Origin: Streptomyces sulfonofaciens
GTDB taxonomy: Bacteria > Actinomycetota > Actinomycetes > Streptomycetales > Streptomycetaceae
DNA length: 64,000 bases
Assembly: GCF_014656295.1 (NCBI RefSeq)
Contig: NZ_BNCD01000011.1
Location: forward strand, 186,001-250,000
Direction: 5' to 3'
Below, in pieces: positions 50,800-59,900 of this stretch. Each line of letters opens with the position of its first letter. Within the stretch, counting starts at the first letter, position 1. Under the pieces are notes generated by a model, which had not been told where the DNA came from, searched no databases, and worked only from the letters and a program-made list of their open reading frames with translations. The position numbers and the translations under genes are program-made.

Positions 50800-52131
50800 A
50801 TGACAGGGCTGCGCGACATCCTTCAGGCGCACGTCGGTGGCGGCGCGGACGTGGGTGCCGCCGCTCCGGGCGGCGGTGCGGGCACCGGCACCGGAGCGGC
50901 ACCGGGCGCCGTGGCCCTGCTCGCGCGAAGTGACCTGAGTGACCGGAGTGACCGGAGTGATCGGAATGATCAGAGGGGCCGGAGTGGCCGGGAGGGCCGG
51001 CGTGGCCGGGGCGGGGAGGGCACTCCGCACGGCCGGAGCACCCCGGCCGACAGGGTCGACGTGCAGGCGGTGGGCCACGCCGACCTCGCCGCCGGCACGG
51101 CGATGACCAGGCGGTCGATCTTCCGTATCGCCTCCGCCGGCAAGCCCCTCGTCGCCGCGGCGGTCATGACGCTCATCGAGGAAGGACGGATCGCACTGGA
51201 CGACCCGGTGGGGACCTGGCTGCCGGAACTGGCCGCACCGTCGGTCGTGCGGAGTCCGGGCGGTCCTCCCGACGACACGGTCCCGGCCGAGCGGCCGATC
51301 ACCGTGGGGGACCTGCTCGACTTCCGCGCCGGGTACGGCCTCCCGTCCGACTTCTCGCTGCCCGTGCTCGCGCCGCTGTTCGACGCCCTGGGGCAGGGGC
51401 CGCCGAGGCCGCAGCTCACGCCGCCGCCCGACGACTGGATGCGGAAGCTCTCGCGCGTGCCGATGGTGCACCAGCCGGGCGCGGCCTGGCTGTACAACAC
51501 CTGCTCCGACATCCAGGGAGTGCTGATCGCCAGGGTGTCGGGCCGGACACTGCCCGAGTTCCTCCAGGAGCGGGTCTTCGGGCCGCTGGGCATGGTCGAC
51601 ACCGGGTTCGCGGTGCCGCCCGGCAAGCTCGACCGGTTCACCGGCCTGTACCGGGTCCCGGAAGGGGGCGGCCTCGAACTGGTCGACGCCCCGGACGGTC
51701 AGTGGAGCAGCCTGCCCGCGTTCCCGTCCGGTGCCGGCGGCCTGGTGTCCACTGCCGACGACCTGCTGGCCTTCGGCCGGATGCTGCTCGCGGGCGGGAC
51801 GGCCGACAGCGGCCACCGGCTGCTGTCACCCGGGTCCGTACGGCAGATGATCACCAACCGCCTGCCCAGGGCCCAGCGCGAGGCGAGCGCCCTGTTCCCG
51901 GAGGGCCAGGGCTGGGGATACGGGGGTGCGGTCGACCTGGCACGCGTCCATCCGTGGAGCGTCCCGGGCCGCTACGGCTGGGTCGGCGGCACGGGAACGT
52001 CCGCGCACATCATCCCGGCCACCGGCACGGTCGCCGTCCTCCTCACCCAGGTGGAGATGAACAGCCCGACCGTGCCCGCCCTGATGCGGGACTTCTGGTG
52101 CCGGGCGGCCGAGGCGGCGACCGAAGCCTGA
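50800..52131 (+). CDS. Beta-lactamase-family serine hydrolase
   Basis: 443 residues. Class C beta-lactamase/DD-peptidase fold (EstB/PBP4* type): nucleophile motif SAGK in IASAGKPLVAAAVM, Tyr motif YNT in WLYNTCSD (YxN variant), and a third motif GGTGTS. These enzymes act as esterases or peptidases; no signal peptide is seen, so it is probably cytoplasmic. Between residues 44 and 75 is a non-family insertion, SDLSDRSDRSDRNDQRGRSG and following Arg/Gly, encoded by GAGTGACCG repeats. Divergent from the DUF4097 operon. Confidence 0.85.
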   Translation: MTGLRDILQAHVGGGADVGAAAPGGGAGTGTGAAPGAVALLARSDLSDRSDRSDRNDQRGRSGREGRRGRGGEGTPHGRSTPADRVDVQAVGHADLAAGTAMTRRSIFRIASAGKPLVAAAVMTLIEEGRIALDDPVGTWLPELAAPSVVRSPGGPPDDTVPAERPITVGDLLDFRAGYGLPSDFSLPVLAPLFDALGQGPPRPQLTPPPDDWMRKLSRVPMVHQPGAAWLYNTCSDIQGVLIARVSGRTLPEFLQERVFGPLGMVDTGFAVPPGKLDRFTGLYRVPEGGGLELVDAPDGQWSSLPAFPSGAGGLVSTADDLLAFGRMLLAGGTADSGHRLLSPGSVRQMITNRLPRAQREASALFPEGQGWGYGGAVDLARVHPWSVPGRYGWVGGTGTSAHIIPATGTVAVLLTQVEMNSPTVPALMRDFWCRAAEAATEA

Positions 52132-52179
52132 GTGCCGGTCCTCCCGAGACCGGCGCACGCTCGACCGGGCGCGCGCCGA

Positions 52180-52259
52180 ACCACGCTCGTGCGCATCGGA
52201 CCACGCCCGTGCGCATCGGACCACGCCCGTGCGCATCGAACCACGACCGCGCGCACCGG
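52180..52259 (+). repeat. 20-bp tandem repeat, four copies
   Basis: ACCACGCCCGTGCGCATCGG units at 52180, 52200, 52220 and 52240; the first two full copies differ at one base and the last is more diverged. First part of a 668-base repeat-rich spacer. Confidence 0.9.
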
Positions 52260-52414
52260 GTCCGACGCGCTCGCGCCGAACCGGCAGCGCCGCTCACCGG
52301 CACTCCGAGGCACCGGACCCCGCAGCCCCGGACCCACAGCCGCCGGACCCCGCAGCCACCGGACAAGGGCGCGCGGGGCGCCGGACACCCCGGACCGGAG
52401 CCGCAGCCGGACCA

Positions 52415-52450
52415 CCGTAGCCGTAGCCGTAGCCGTAGCCGTAGCCGTAG
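52415..52450 (+). repeat. Hexanucleotide array (CCGTAG)6
   Basis: Six exact copies of CCGTAG. Microsatellites this pure are rare in Streptomyces and may vary in copy number. Confidence 0.92.
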
Positions 52451-52760
52451 CCGGAACCGGAGCCGGACCACCGCAGCCGTAGCCGGAACCGGAGTACCGG
52501 AGCCGATGCGGAGCACGGGAGCCGGATGCGCAGTACCAAAACGAAGCCGGGACGCCGTAACGGAAGCCGGAGTACCGGAGCCGAACCGCGGAGCACCCGG
52601 AGCCGGAATCGCAGTACCGGAACCGAAGCCGGAGCACGGGAGCCGGAATCGCAACACCGGAACGAAGCCGGAGCACGGAACTGGAACCGGAGCCAGCGCG
52701 GAACCGAAGCCGGAGCACGGAACCGAAGCCGGAGCACGGAACGGAAGCCGCAGCACCGGA
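52451..52760 (+). repeat. CCGGA/AACCG-rich degenerate repeat field
   Basis: About 310 bases built from CCGGAGCC, GGAACCGAAGCCGGAGCACG and CCGGAATCGCAGTACC variants. Both strands give long open frames, but all are low-complexity (Arg/Ser/Thr or Leu/Arg/Phe alternations) and no coding signature is present, so no gene is called. Confidence 0.75.
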
Positions 52761-52799
52761 ACCCCGCCGTCCCGGAACCCCGCCTACACGGCGTCCCGC

Positions 52800-53051
52800 C
52801 TACACGTCGCCCTCCTCCTCGTCCTCGTCGTCCAGTCGCGCCAGCCACGTGGCCAGGCGTTCGACGGGGATCTCGAAGTCCGGGTTGAGGTCGACGAACG
52901 TACGCAGTTGTTCGGCGAGCCACTCGAAAGTGATCTCCTCCTCGCCGCGCCGTTTCTCCAGTTCCTCGATGCCACGGTCGGTGAAGTACAACAGTTGCTC
53001 CTGATGCGGATGGGGCGCCCCGGTGCCTACGTCTTCAGGGTAGGCCGTCAT
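52800..53051 (-). CDS. DUF6104-type small acidic protein
   Basis: 83 residues. A helical core (LLYFTDRGIEELEKRRGEEE then WLAEQLRTFVDLNPDFEIPV and ERLATWLARLDD) with an acidic tail DDEDEEEGDV. From memory this small family (DUF6104) is commonly encoded next to the trypsin/MoxR conflict cluster of actinobacteria, as here, divergent from its first gene. Function unknown. Confidence 0.8.
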   Translation of the reverse strand: MTAYPEDVGTGAPHPHQEQLLYFTDRGIEELEKRRGEEEITFEWLAEQLRTFVDLNPDFEIPVERLATWLARLDDEDEEEGDV

Positions 53052-53175
53052 GGATGTACCGGAATCCCGACGACACCGTCTCGTCTGCAACCGGCGGGGC
53101 CATTAGCCTCGTCGCAGATCAAGTGGACACCGGCGCACAAGAGTTGGCCGGGATCCCGCGTCGACGGGGGAGTGG

Positions 53176-53661
53176 GTGATCGGGATGGGGCACATCCAGG
53201 AGATCGAGCTGCCGGACGGCACCGTCGTGCTGGCCAGGCTCACCACGCCCGACGTCTTCGGTGCCGACGACCAGGACGTCGGGGTGCTCGACGCGGCCGC
53301 GGTCAGGGTCGAGCAGCTCGGTGAGCTGATCACCGCGGTCGGCTCCAGTGTGCTGGGCGCGGCGCGCGCCGCCGGGCCCGACGAGGCCGCCGTCACCTTC
53401 GGGGTGGAGCTCACCGCGAAGTCCGGCAGGGCCCTGGCGGTACTCGCCGAGGGCGAGGCCAAGGCATCCGTCCAGGTGACCCTCACCTGGCACATGGACG
53501 ACCGGTCGCCGAGGAGTGCCGACCGGGCCGACAATGCTTCTGGTGCCACCGTGGCAGACGACGCGCCTGTGGTGACTCCCACGCCCCGCGCCCCTGCCGA
53601 CGGTGCGCCGTACGCCACGCCCGACGACCGCACTCCGGGGAGCGCGAGCGCCCATGCCTGA
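53176..53661 (+). CDS. Trypsin-co-occurring domain 1 (CU044_2847-type) protein
   Basis: 161 residues from GTG 53176 (GGGGGAG upstream; ATG 53185 is an alternative). Residues 5-110 form the small beta-rich domain found beside trypsin-like proteases in conflict systems: IQEIELPDGTVVLARL, then LGELITAVGSSVLGAARAAG and AAVTFGVELTAKSGRALAVL. The last 50 residues are disordered. It probably presents or inhibits the protease encoded next, with which it overlaps by eight bases. First gene of the large co-directional cluster; TAGCCT at 53105-53110 may be its -10 element. Confidence 0.85.
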   Translation: MIGMGHIQEIELPDGTVVLARLTTPDVFGADDQDVGVLDAAAVRVEQLGELITAVGSSVLGAARAAGPDEAAVTFGVELTAKSGRALAVLAEGEAKASVQVTLTWHMDDRSPRSADRADNASGATVADDAPVVTPTPRAPADGAPYATPDDRTPGSASAHA

Positions 53662-55639
53662 GCTGAACCCCTGGCTCGATGCGCATGCCCGCGCCGCCAC
53701 CGTCCACCTGCTGCCGGCCGAGGGCCGGGGCACAGCCATGTGGGGCAGCGGGTTCTTCGTGGCACCCGGGTGGGTGATCACCGCCGCCCATGTGGTCCGC
53801 CCCCACCTCGCCCGCGACCGGAACCTCACCTTCGCGGTCCGCGGCGAGACGCAGGTCAACGACGGTATCCCCGTCCCGGCCCGGCTGGCCGAGTGGCTGA
53901 TCACCGATGCGCGGGCCGCCGAGGTGCCGCCCGGCGAGGACCTCGCCCTGGTGCGGCTGCTCGACGACACGGTGGAGCACGAGTGCGTCTGGCTCGTCGA
54001 CAGGGCGGTCCAGCACGTCGGCGGCATCGTGGCCTACGGGTACCGGCCCGGACAGGAGAGCCACCCCCGTGCGGTGCCCTGGAGCGGCGACGCCGAGATC
54101 AACGTGCGCGACGGAGCCTACGGACTGCGCTTCAAGCCCGACGTCGAGTTCCCGAGCGGCGTCTCGGGAGGGCCGCTGCTCGACCCGGACTCCGGTGCCG
54201 TGGTGGCCCTCATCAAGGCACGCCGCAGGGAACGGGACGGCGGCCTCGCCGTCTCGATCGCCGCGCTGCGCCGCTTCGGCCCGCTCTACGGCGAGGTGAT
54301 GCGGGCGCACGACACCTGGCACGGCCGGTCCTCGGCGCAGTTCGGCAACAACACCTGGATCGACGCCCAGCACACCGTCGTCACCGGGAACCGTCCCACC
54401 GCCGGCGAGGCGTGGACCCCGCGTGACCGCAGGGCCGCACTCAGCCGGCTCGCCGCCCTGCCGGCGCCGCCCGACGGCCCGACCGTGGCGATCCTCGCGC
54501 GCCAGGCCATCAGCGGGAACCGCTGGCCGCAGGAGGGCCCCGAGCTGCACACCTGGCGCGACGGCCACGGACTGCTCTACGACGACGCCCGCCCCATGGA
54601 CTCGATGATCCTGCTGCGCTACCTCCAGCTCGTCGCGCTCTACGTGCGCCGCAGGGGCGGGAACGTCGACGCGCTCACCGAGTGGATCCAGGACCGGCTC
54701 GGCCTGCACACCTGGCCGCACATGGCCGCCTTCGTGACCGACGCCCGGCTGCCCGAGTCGCTGGAGCCGGGCCCCGAGGACTCCGACCGCGTCGTCATCC
54801 CGTATCCGGGCCCGGGGGAGGGCCCCACCGTCGCGGTCCTGCTCGACCCGGTGATCGGCCCCGACCCCGCGCACTTCTTCTGGCAGATCTGGATCGACGA
54901 CGGCGACGGCGAGCCCGAGCTGTTCGCCGAGGACCGCTCGACGCACGGCCACCGCCCGGGCGACCTCGTGCAGGCGCTGCGCCGCCCGCTGACCGACGTG
55001 TTCCACGCCCGGGACCGCGCCGGACGGCCGGTTCCGCTCGAAGTCGCGCTGCCGGCCGAGTACTTCGACACCGCCGTGCACCGCTGGCGGCTCAACGACA
55101 TCGCCGCACTGGACGACACGTACCACCTGGGGGCGCAGCGCCGTGTCGTCCTGCGCGCCCTTGAGCGCCGGGGAGAACCGGACAAAAAATGGGCCGCGCG
55201 CTGGCGCGCCATCTCCGCGCAGCGGCAACTCAACGGGTGGCGCGTACCGGAGCCCGGTGTGAACCCCAGTCCGCGCCAGTTCGGCGACGCCCCGCACAGC
55301 GCCGTCCCCGTCATCTGCCGCTCCGTGGGGCAGGGCCTCGGACGCACGGCCCTGAGACTCGCCCTGGAGAGCGGCCACGGCGTTGCCCTGTGGCGCGTCG
55401 ACGGCCACGGCGGCGGAGCCTGCTCGGACTCCTGCGAGGACCTGCACACCAGGACCAAGTGGCTCTTCGAGCCCCTGGAGTCCATCACCGAACTGCCCGA
55501 CCGGCTGCGCCAGCTACGGCAGGAGATCAGCGCGCAGCGCACCGACCGCCGCTGGGCCGAGCCCCTGGCCCTGCTGTACGACGATCCCCGGCGCCCGCTG
55601 CCCGCCGAGGACACCACCCCTTTGGACGCGCCGCTGTGA
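53654..55639 (+). CDS. Trypsin-like serine protease fused to VMAP domain
   Basis: 661 residues, no signal peptide. N-terminal trypsin-like domain with an intact triad: His46 in GWVITAAHVV, Asp97 in GEDLALVRL, Ser171 in PSGVSGGPLL. The middle (about 250-400) is helical, and the C-terminal 200 residues match the vWA-MoxR-associated protein (VMAP) domain, including PVVIC-type RSVGQGLGRTALRLALESGH, VALWRVDGH and a CSDSCEDL segment. In vWA-MoxR-VMAP ternary systems this subunit carries the effector, here a protease expected to cleave a target after activation by the ATPase. ATG 53654 overlaps the preceding gene; the next start lies 283 bases on. Confidence 0.88.
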   Translation: MPELNPWLDAHARAATVHLLPAEGRGTAMWGSGFFVAPGWVITAAHVVRPHLARDRNLTFAVRGETQVNDGIPVPARLAEWLITDARAAEVPPGEDLALVRLLDDTVEHECVWLVDRAVQHVGGIVAYGYRPGQESHPRAVPWSGDAEINVRDGAYGLRFKPDVEFPSGVSGGPLLDPDSGAVVALIKARRRERDGGLAVSIAALRRFGPLYGEVMRAHDTWHGRSSAQFGNNTWIDAQHTVVTGNRPTAGEAWTPRDRRAALSRLAALPAPPDGPTVAILARQAISGNRWPQEGPELHTWRDGHGLLYDDARPMDSMILLRYLQLVALYVRRRGGNVDALTEWIQDRLGLHTWPHMAAFVTDARLPESLEPGPEDSDRVVIPYPGPGEGPTVAVLLDPVIGPDPAHFFWQIWIDDGDGEPELFAEDRSTHGHRPGDLVQALRRPLTDVFHARDRAGRPVPLEVALPAEYFDTAVHRWRLNDIAALDDTYHLGAQRRVVLRALERRGEPDKKWAARWRAISAQRQLNGWRVPEPGVNPSPRQFGDAPHSAVPVICRSVGQGLGRTALRLALESGHGVALWRVDGHGGGACSDSCEDLHTRTKWLFEPLESITELPDRLRQLRQEISAQRTDRRWAEPLALLYDDPRRPLPAEDTTPLDAPL

Positions 55640-55926
55640 ACCGCGCCCAGGCCCCGACGACCGCCGACCCCGCCCGCGCCGCGGCGCCCGGGGGGACGGC
55701 CGGTGCCCGCAACCGCCCTCCCAGGGCGCACGGCCCCCGTACCGCCCTCCCGCGCGCGGCAGGCGCCGGCGGGGCCACCGCGGTCGACCTCGGAACAGAC
55801 TGGCTGAAAACGCCCGTATCAGATGCCTGGACTGGGTACATTTTCAGGGGCCCGTTGTGGGCGCCTATCGCCCCGGTCGCCCAGGACGTGGTCTACAACC
55901 GACCGTTGACGAGGAGCACCCGATGA
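55636..55926 (+). CDS. Possible 96-residue ORF between protease and MoxR genes
   Basis: A frame from GTG 55636 (overlapping the protease stop as GTGA) to TGA 55926 (overlapping the MoxR ATG as ATGA). It is Ala/Arg/Pro-rich in its first half and ordinary later (TDWLKTPVSDAWTGYIFRGP). The overlaps at both ends are suggestive, but the second half is less GC-rich and could equally be a promoter for moxR (TACATT at 55838 as a -10). Treat as uncertain. Confidence 0.25.
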   Translation: MNRAQAPTTADPARAAAPGGTAGARNRPPRAHGPRTALPRAAGAGGATAVDLGTDWLKTPVSDAWTGYIFRGPLWAPIAPVAQDVVYNRPLTRSTR

Positions 55927-56984
55927 GCGATTGGTTTATCTACCGGGGCACCGGGGGGCCGGATCCGGACAAGATCGGCGAGCTGCCCGAGCCTCCGCCG
56001 TGGCGGCGCTTCGACGCTCCCGCGGTGCCGTACGAGGTGCCGCCGCTCGACTCGTCGACCGCCCGCAGGCTGGGCGCGCGCCGCGTCCCGCTGCCCGTGC
56101 AGGACGACGACACCCTCGAACTGATCAACGCCGCCCTCTACCTGCGGCGCCCGCTCCTTGTCACCGGGCCCCCGGGGGCGGGGAAGTCCACGCTCGCGCA
56201 CTCCATCGCGTACGAACTCGACCTCGGCCGCGTCCTGGAGTGGCCGATCGTCAGCCGCAGCGAGCTCAAGGACGGCCTGTACACCTACGACGCCATAGGA
56301 CGCCTCCAGGACGCGCAGCTCGACCGCGCCCATGTGACCGGCGAGTCGGGCGCCTCCGACGACTCCGCGGGCGGCAACCGTTCTTCGGACATCGGCAGGT
56401 ATCTGAAACTCGGCCCGCTCGGCACCGCCCTGGTGGCCTCGGAGCGGCCCCGCGTGCTGCTCATCGACGAGCTGGACAAGAGCGACATAGACCTGCCCAA
56501 CGACCTCCTGAACGTCCTGGAGGAGGGCAGGTTCGGCATTCCCGAACTGGAGCGGATCGCCGACCGGCCCGGCCTGGAGACGGTCGAGATCCTCACCGAC
56601 GACGGGCGCAGGGTGCCCGTCACCAACGGCCAGGTGCGCTGCCGTGCCTTCCCGTTCGTGGTGATGACCAGCAACCGCGAGCGGGAGTTCCCGGCGCCGC
56701 TGATGCGCCGCTGCATCCCGCTGACCCTGGAAGCGCCCCGCGACCAGCGCCTCGCCGCGCTCGTCCAGGCGCACTTCGGCACGGGCTCGTACGACGACAA
56801 CCACGACATCGTCGACCGGTTCAGGGAGGCGGAGTCCGACGGTGCGCTGCGGCCCACCGACCAGTTGCTCAACGCGATCTTCCTCGCCCAGCACGCCGCG
56901 CGGGACGCCTCCCGCGACATCGCCGCACAGCGCGCCGACATCGCCCAACTGCTGATGCAGCCCCTGGACCCCGGGCCCAGGTGA
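55923..56984 (+). CDS. MoxR-family AAA+ ATPase
   Basis: 353 residues. Walker A GPPGAGKST at 82-90, Walker B VLLIDELDK at 178-186, sensor 1 FVVMTSNRERE and arginine-finger region LMRRCIPLTL. MoxR proteins are chaperone-like ATPases working with vWA proteins; here it is followed at four bases by a vWA gene and preceded by a VMAP protease, the three parts of the ternary conflict system described by Aravind and colleagues. An insertion of about 25 residues (TGESGASDDSAGGNRSSDIG) separates the Walker motifs. Regulation probably lies in the 283-base spacer upstream. Confidence 0.92.
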   Translation: MSDWFIYRGTGGPDPDKIGELPEPPPWRRFDAPAVPYEVPPLDSSTARRLGARRVPLPVQDDDTLELINAALYLRRPLLVTGPPGAGKSTLAHSIAYELDLGRVLEWPIVSRSELKDGLYTYDAIGRLQDAQLDRAHVTGESGASDDSAGGNRSSDIGRYLKLGPLGTALVASERPRVLLIDELDKSDIDLPNDLLNVLEEGRFGIPELERIADRPGLETVEILTDDGRRVPVTNGQVRCRAFPFVVMTSNREREFPAPLMRRCIPLTLEAPRDQRLAALVQAHFGTGSYDDNHDIVDRFREAESDGALRPTDQLLNAIFLAQHAARDASRDIAAQRADIAQLLMQPLDPGPR

Positions 56985-56988
56985 TCCC

Positions 56989-59900
56989 ATGAGCAGCGCC
57001 GAGCCGACCCCTGCCCCGGGTGTGCCCGTCACCCCTGACACCCCGGACAGCGCGCGCACCGACGCCGCGGGCCAGGCGCTCACGGCGCTGATCGCGCGGA
57101 TGCGCGAGGCGGAGATCCCGCCGAGCGTGGAGGAGATGGCCGACGCGCTGTGGCTGGCCCGCTGGCTGCCCGCCCCCGACCCCTCGGGGACGCCCGAGCG
57201 GACGCCCGAGGAGCGCACCCCGTCCACCAGGGCCACCGACACCAACGGCCGCGGCTACCGGCCCCTTGCGCTCTCGTCGACCTCCTCCCAGGAGGACCGC
57301 AGCCGGCCCGACAACGCCCAGTTGTTCGTACGGGGCCCCGGCGCCGACAGCGCCGTGGAGCTGCGGCAGGTGCAGGTCCCCGCCGCGCCCGCGCTGCCGG
57401 AGCCCCTCGCGCTCCAGCGCGGCCTGCGGATCCTCCAGCGCTACCGCGCCCCCGTGCGCCCCGTGTCGGGCCAGGCGCTCGACGAGGACCGCACCGCCGA
57501 CCGGGCCGCCGAGTCCGGGCTCGTGCAGCCCGTCCTGCGCGCGGTGCGGCGACGCGAGGCGCGGCTGCTGCTCGTCATGGACGTCTCCACCTCCACCGTG
57601 GTCTGGCAGCAGGCGCTCGACGAACTGCGTCAGGTCTGCGAGCGCGCCGGCGCCTTCCGCGAGGTGCAGGTCCAGTACCTGCACGCCACCGACGACGGCC
57701 TGCCGGGCTATGCGGCCGCCGCCGAGCGCACCGGCCCGCTGCACGCCCCGGAACAGCTCAGCGACCCCACCGGGCGCCGTCTGACACTCGTCCTGAGCGA
57801 CTGCGCGGGCCCGATGTGGCGCAGCGGGCGGATGCAGCGCCTGCTGTACCGCTGGGCGTCCACCGCGCCCGTCGCCGTCGTCCAGCCGCTGCCGCAGCGC
57901 ATGTGGCTGCGCACCCATCTGCCCGCCAGGCGCGGACAACTCCACCGGTGTGAAGGGCCCGCCGGGCGCCTGGTCTTCACTCCCGAGCGCGGGCGCCTCG
58001 AACGTGGCGCGCTGCCGGTACCGGTGCTCGCGCTGCGCCGGCCCTCCGTCGAAGGCTGGGCGCGGCTCGTGGCGGGCTCCACCGGGCAGAGCCTGACGGC
58101 CGCCGCGGGATGGGTGCACGCGGCGCACGCGCCGGCCAGCTCGCCGGTGCGGGCCGCGGAGGAGCTCTCGGGCGAGGACCGCGTACGGGCGTTCGTCCGG
58201 CAGGCGTCACCGGATGCCCGCTCCCTCGCCTGCTACCTGTCCGCGGTACCGCTGTTCCTGCCGGTGATGCAGCTCGTCCAGCATGCGATGCTCGCCGGCA
58301 CCGGACCCGACGTGCTGTCCGAGGTACTGCTCGGCGGACTCCTCAAGCGCCGCGAGGACGCCGCGGACCCGCGCGCCGTGCGCTACGACTTCCTGCCCGG
58401 TGTGGCTGCCGAGCTGCGCAAGAGGCTCACGGCCGACGAGGCGAAGCTGCTGCTCAAGCACTGCTCCGAGTACATCGAACGGCACTTCGGACGCACCGCG
58501 CGGAACTTCCCCGCACTGGCGGCGGCCTTCCTGCGCGGCGCCGTCGACCCCGATGCGGCCGACGCCGACCCCACCGAGCACCCCGGTGCCGGTGCCGGTG
58601 CCGGTCCCGAGGAGCACGCCGGACTGCGCGCGTTCGCCGAGGTCTCCTCCGACCTGCTGCGCGACCTCGGCCGCCGCACCCCCTGGCCGCTGCCCAGGCC
58701 GCCCGACCCCCGGCTCGGCGCCGTGGAGCTGCTGAACCGCGGCCGGATCGCGCTGCGCCGCTACGAGGTCGAGGGCCTGATCCGTGAACTCGACGACGCC
58801 GTGGCCCTCTTCAAACAGGCCGGAGCCGTCGCCGTCCTGCCCGCCGAACGCGGCTCGGCCGCCGAGGAACTGGCGAACGCCCTCCTCGCGCGCTGGCGGG
58901 TGCGTCGCGTCGGCGACGACCTGCGCGAGGCTTTGGCCGTGCTGGCGGCCGAGCACGTCACCTCGGTGCGCGGCAGCCTGCTCAGGGGCACCGTCCACTG
59001 GCTGCTGGCCGGGGAGCTGCACAGCTCCTGGCTCGGCGTCGACGACCTGCCCGACGAGGTGCGCCGCCGTGCCAGGGAACGCGCGGACAGGGAGCACCCG
59101 GCGGCCTTGTGGGCCTTCTGCGACCTGCTGACGAGGGCCGACGCGGAACTCACCCGGGTGGTGTCCGGTGACGCCGCGCTCTCCTCGCAGGCCGCGCGCG
59201 CCGGGACGTCGGTCAGGCCGCCGGGCAGTCAGGCCGACGCCGACAGGTCGTACCCCGCAGGGCCCGCGCAGGGCGGACCCGGCGCCTCCCAGACCCCCCC
59301 GACCCTCAGCCTGCCCCCGTCCTCCACCGGCTCCCACCGATCGCCGGTGCCCGCCGGCCCTTCCGCCGAGGACGCCGACCGGCGCAGGCTCGCCGCCGAG
59401 ACCCTGCCCGCCGTGCGCAGCGCGCTCGCCGACGCCGGTGCCCCGCTCGCCGGACCGCAGGGACCACTGCGCGCCGCGGGTCCCGAGGACTGGTACCTCA
59501 CCCATATGCGGGGGGCCGCGGAGGCCGCCGCGGTGCGGCTGGAGTACCCCGAGCCGGAGCGCGGCCACCTGGTCCGCGGACGCATCATGCTCGACCTCGC
59601 CAGGCAGTACCTGGGCCGCGGCCCGATCGAGCGTGAGGAGGGCCCCGACGAGGCGGCCGCCGCGGACGCCGGCCGCAGCGCGGGCGAGCACCTGATGGCC
59701 GCGCTCGGCACCGCCGACGCCCTCCCCGCGCCGGAACGCTGCCGCGCCTGGCTGGACATGGCCTCGGCCATCGAGACGTTCCGTACCACGGGTGAGGACG
59801 GCGGCCGGGACGAGGAGCGGCCGCGCATCATGGACGCGGTGGAGCAGGCGCTGGCGGCGGCCGGCGACGACGAGGAACTGCGCTTCGAGTGCCACGTCCT

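Noticed and set aside
52526..52888. Open frame in the repeat field next to the DUF6104 gene
   Set aside because: Its content is a translation of simple repeats (RNRS, TEAGAR) and it runs antisense into the DUF6104 gene.
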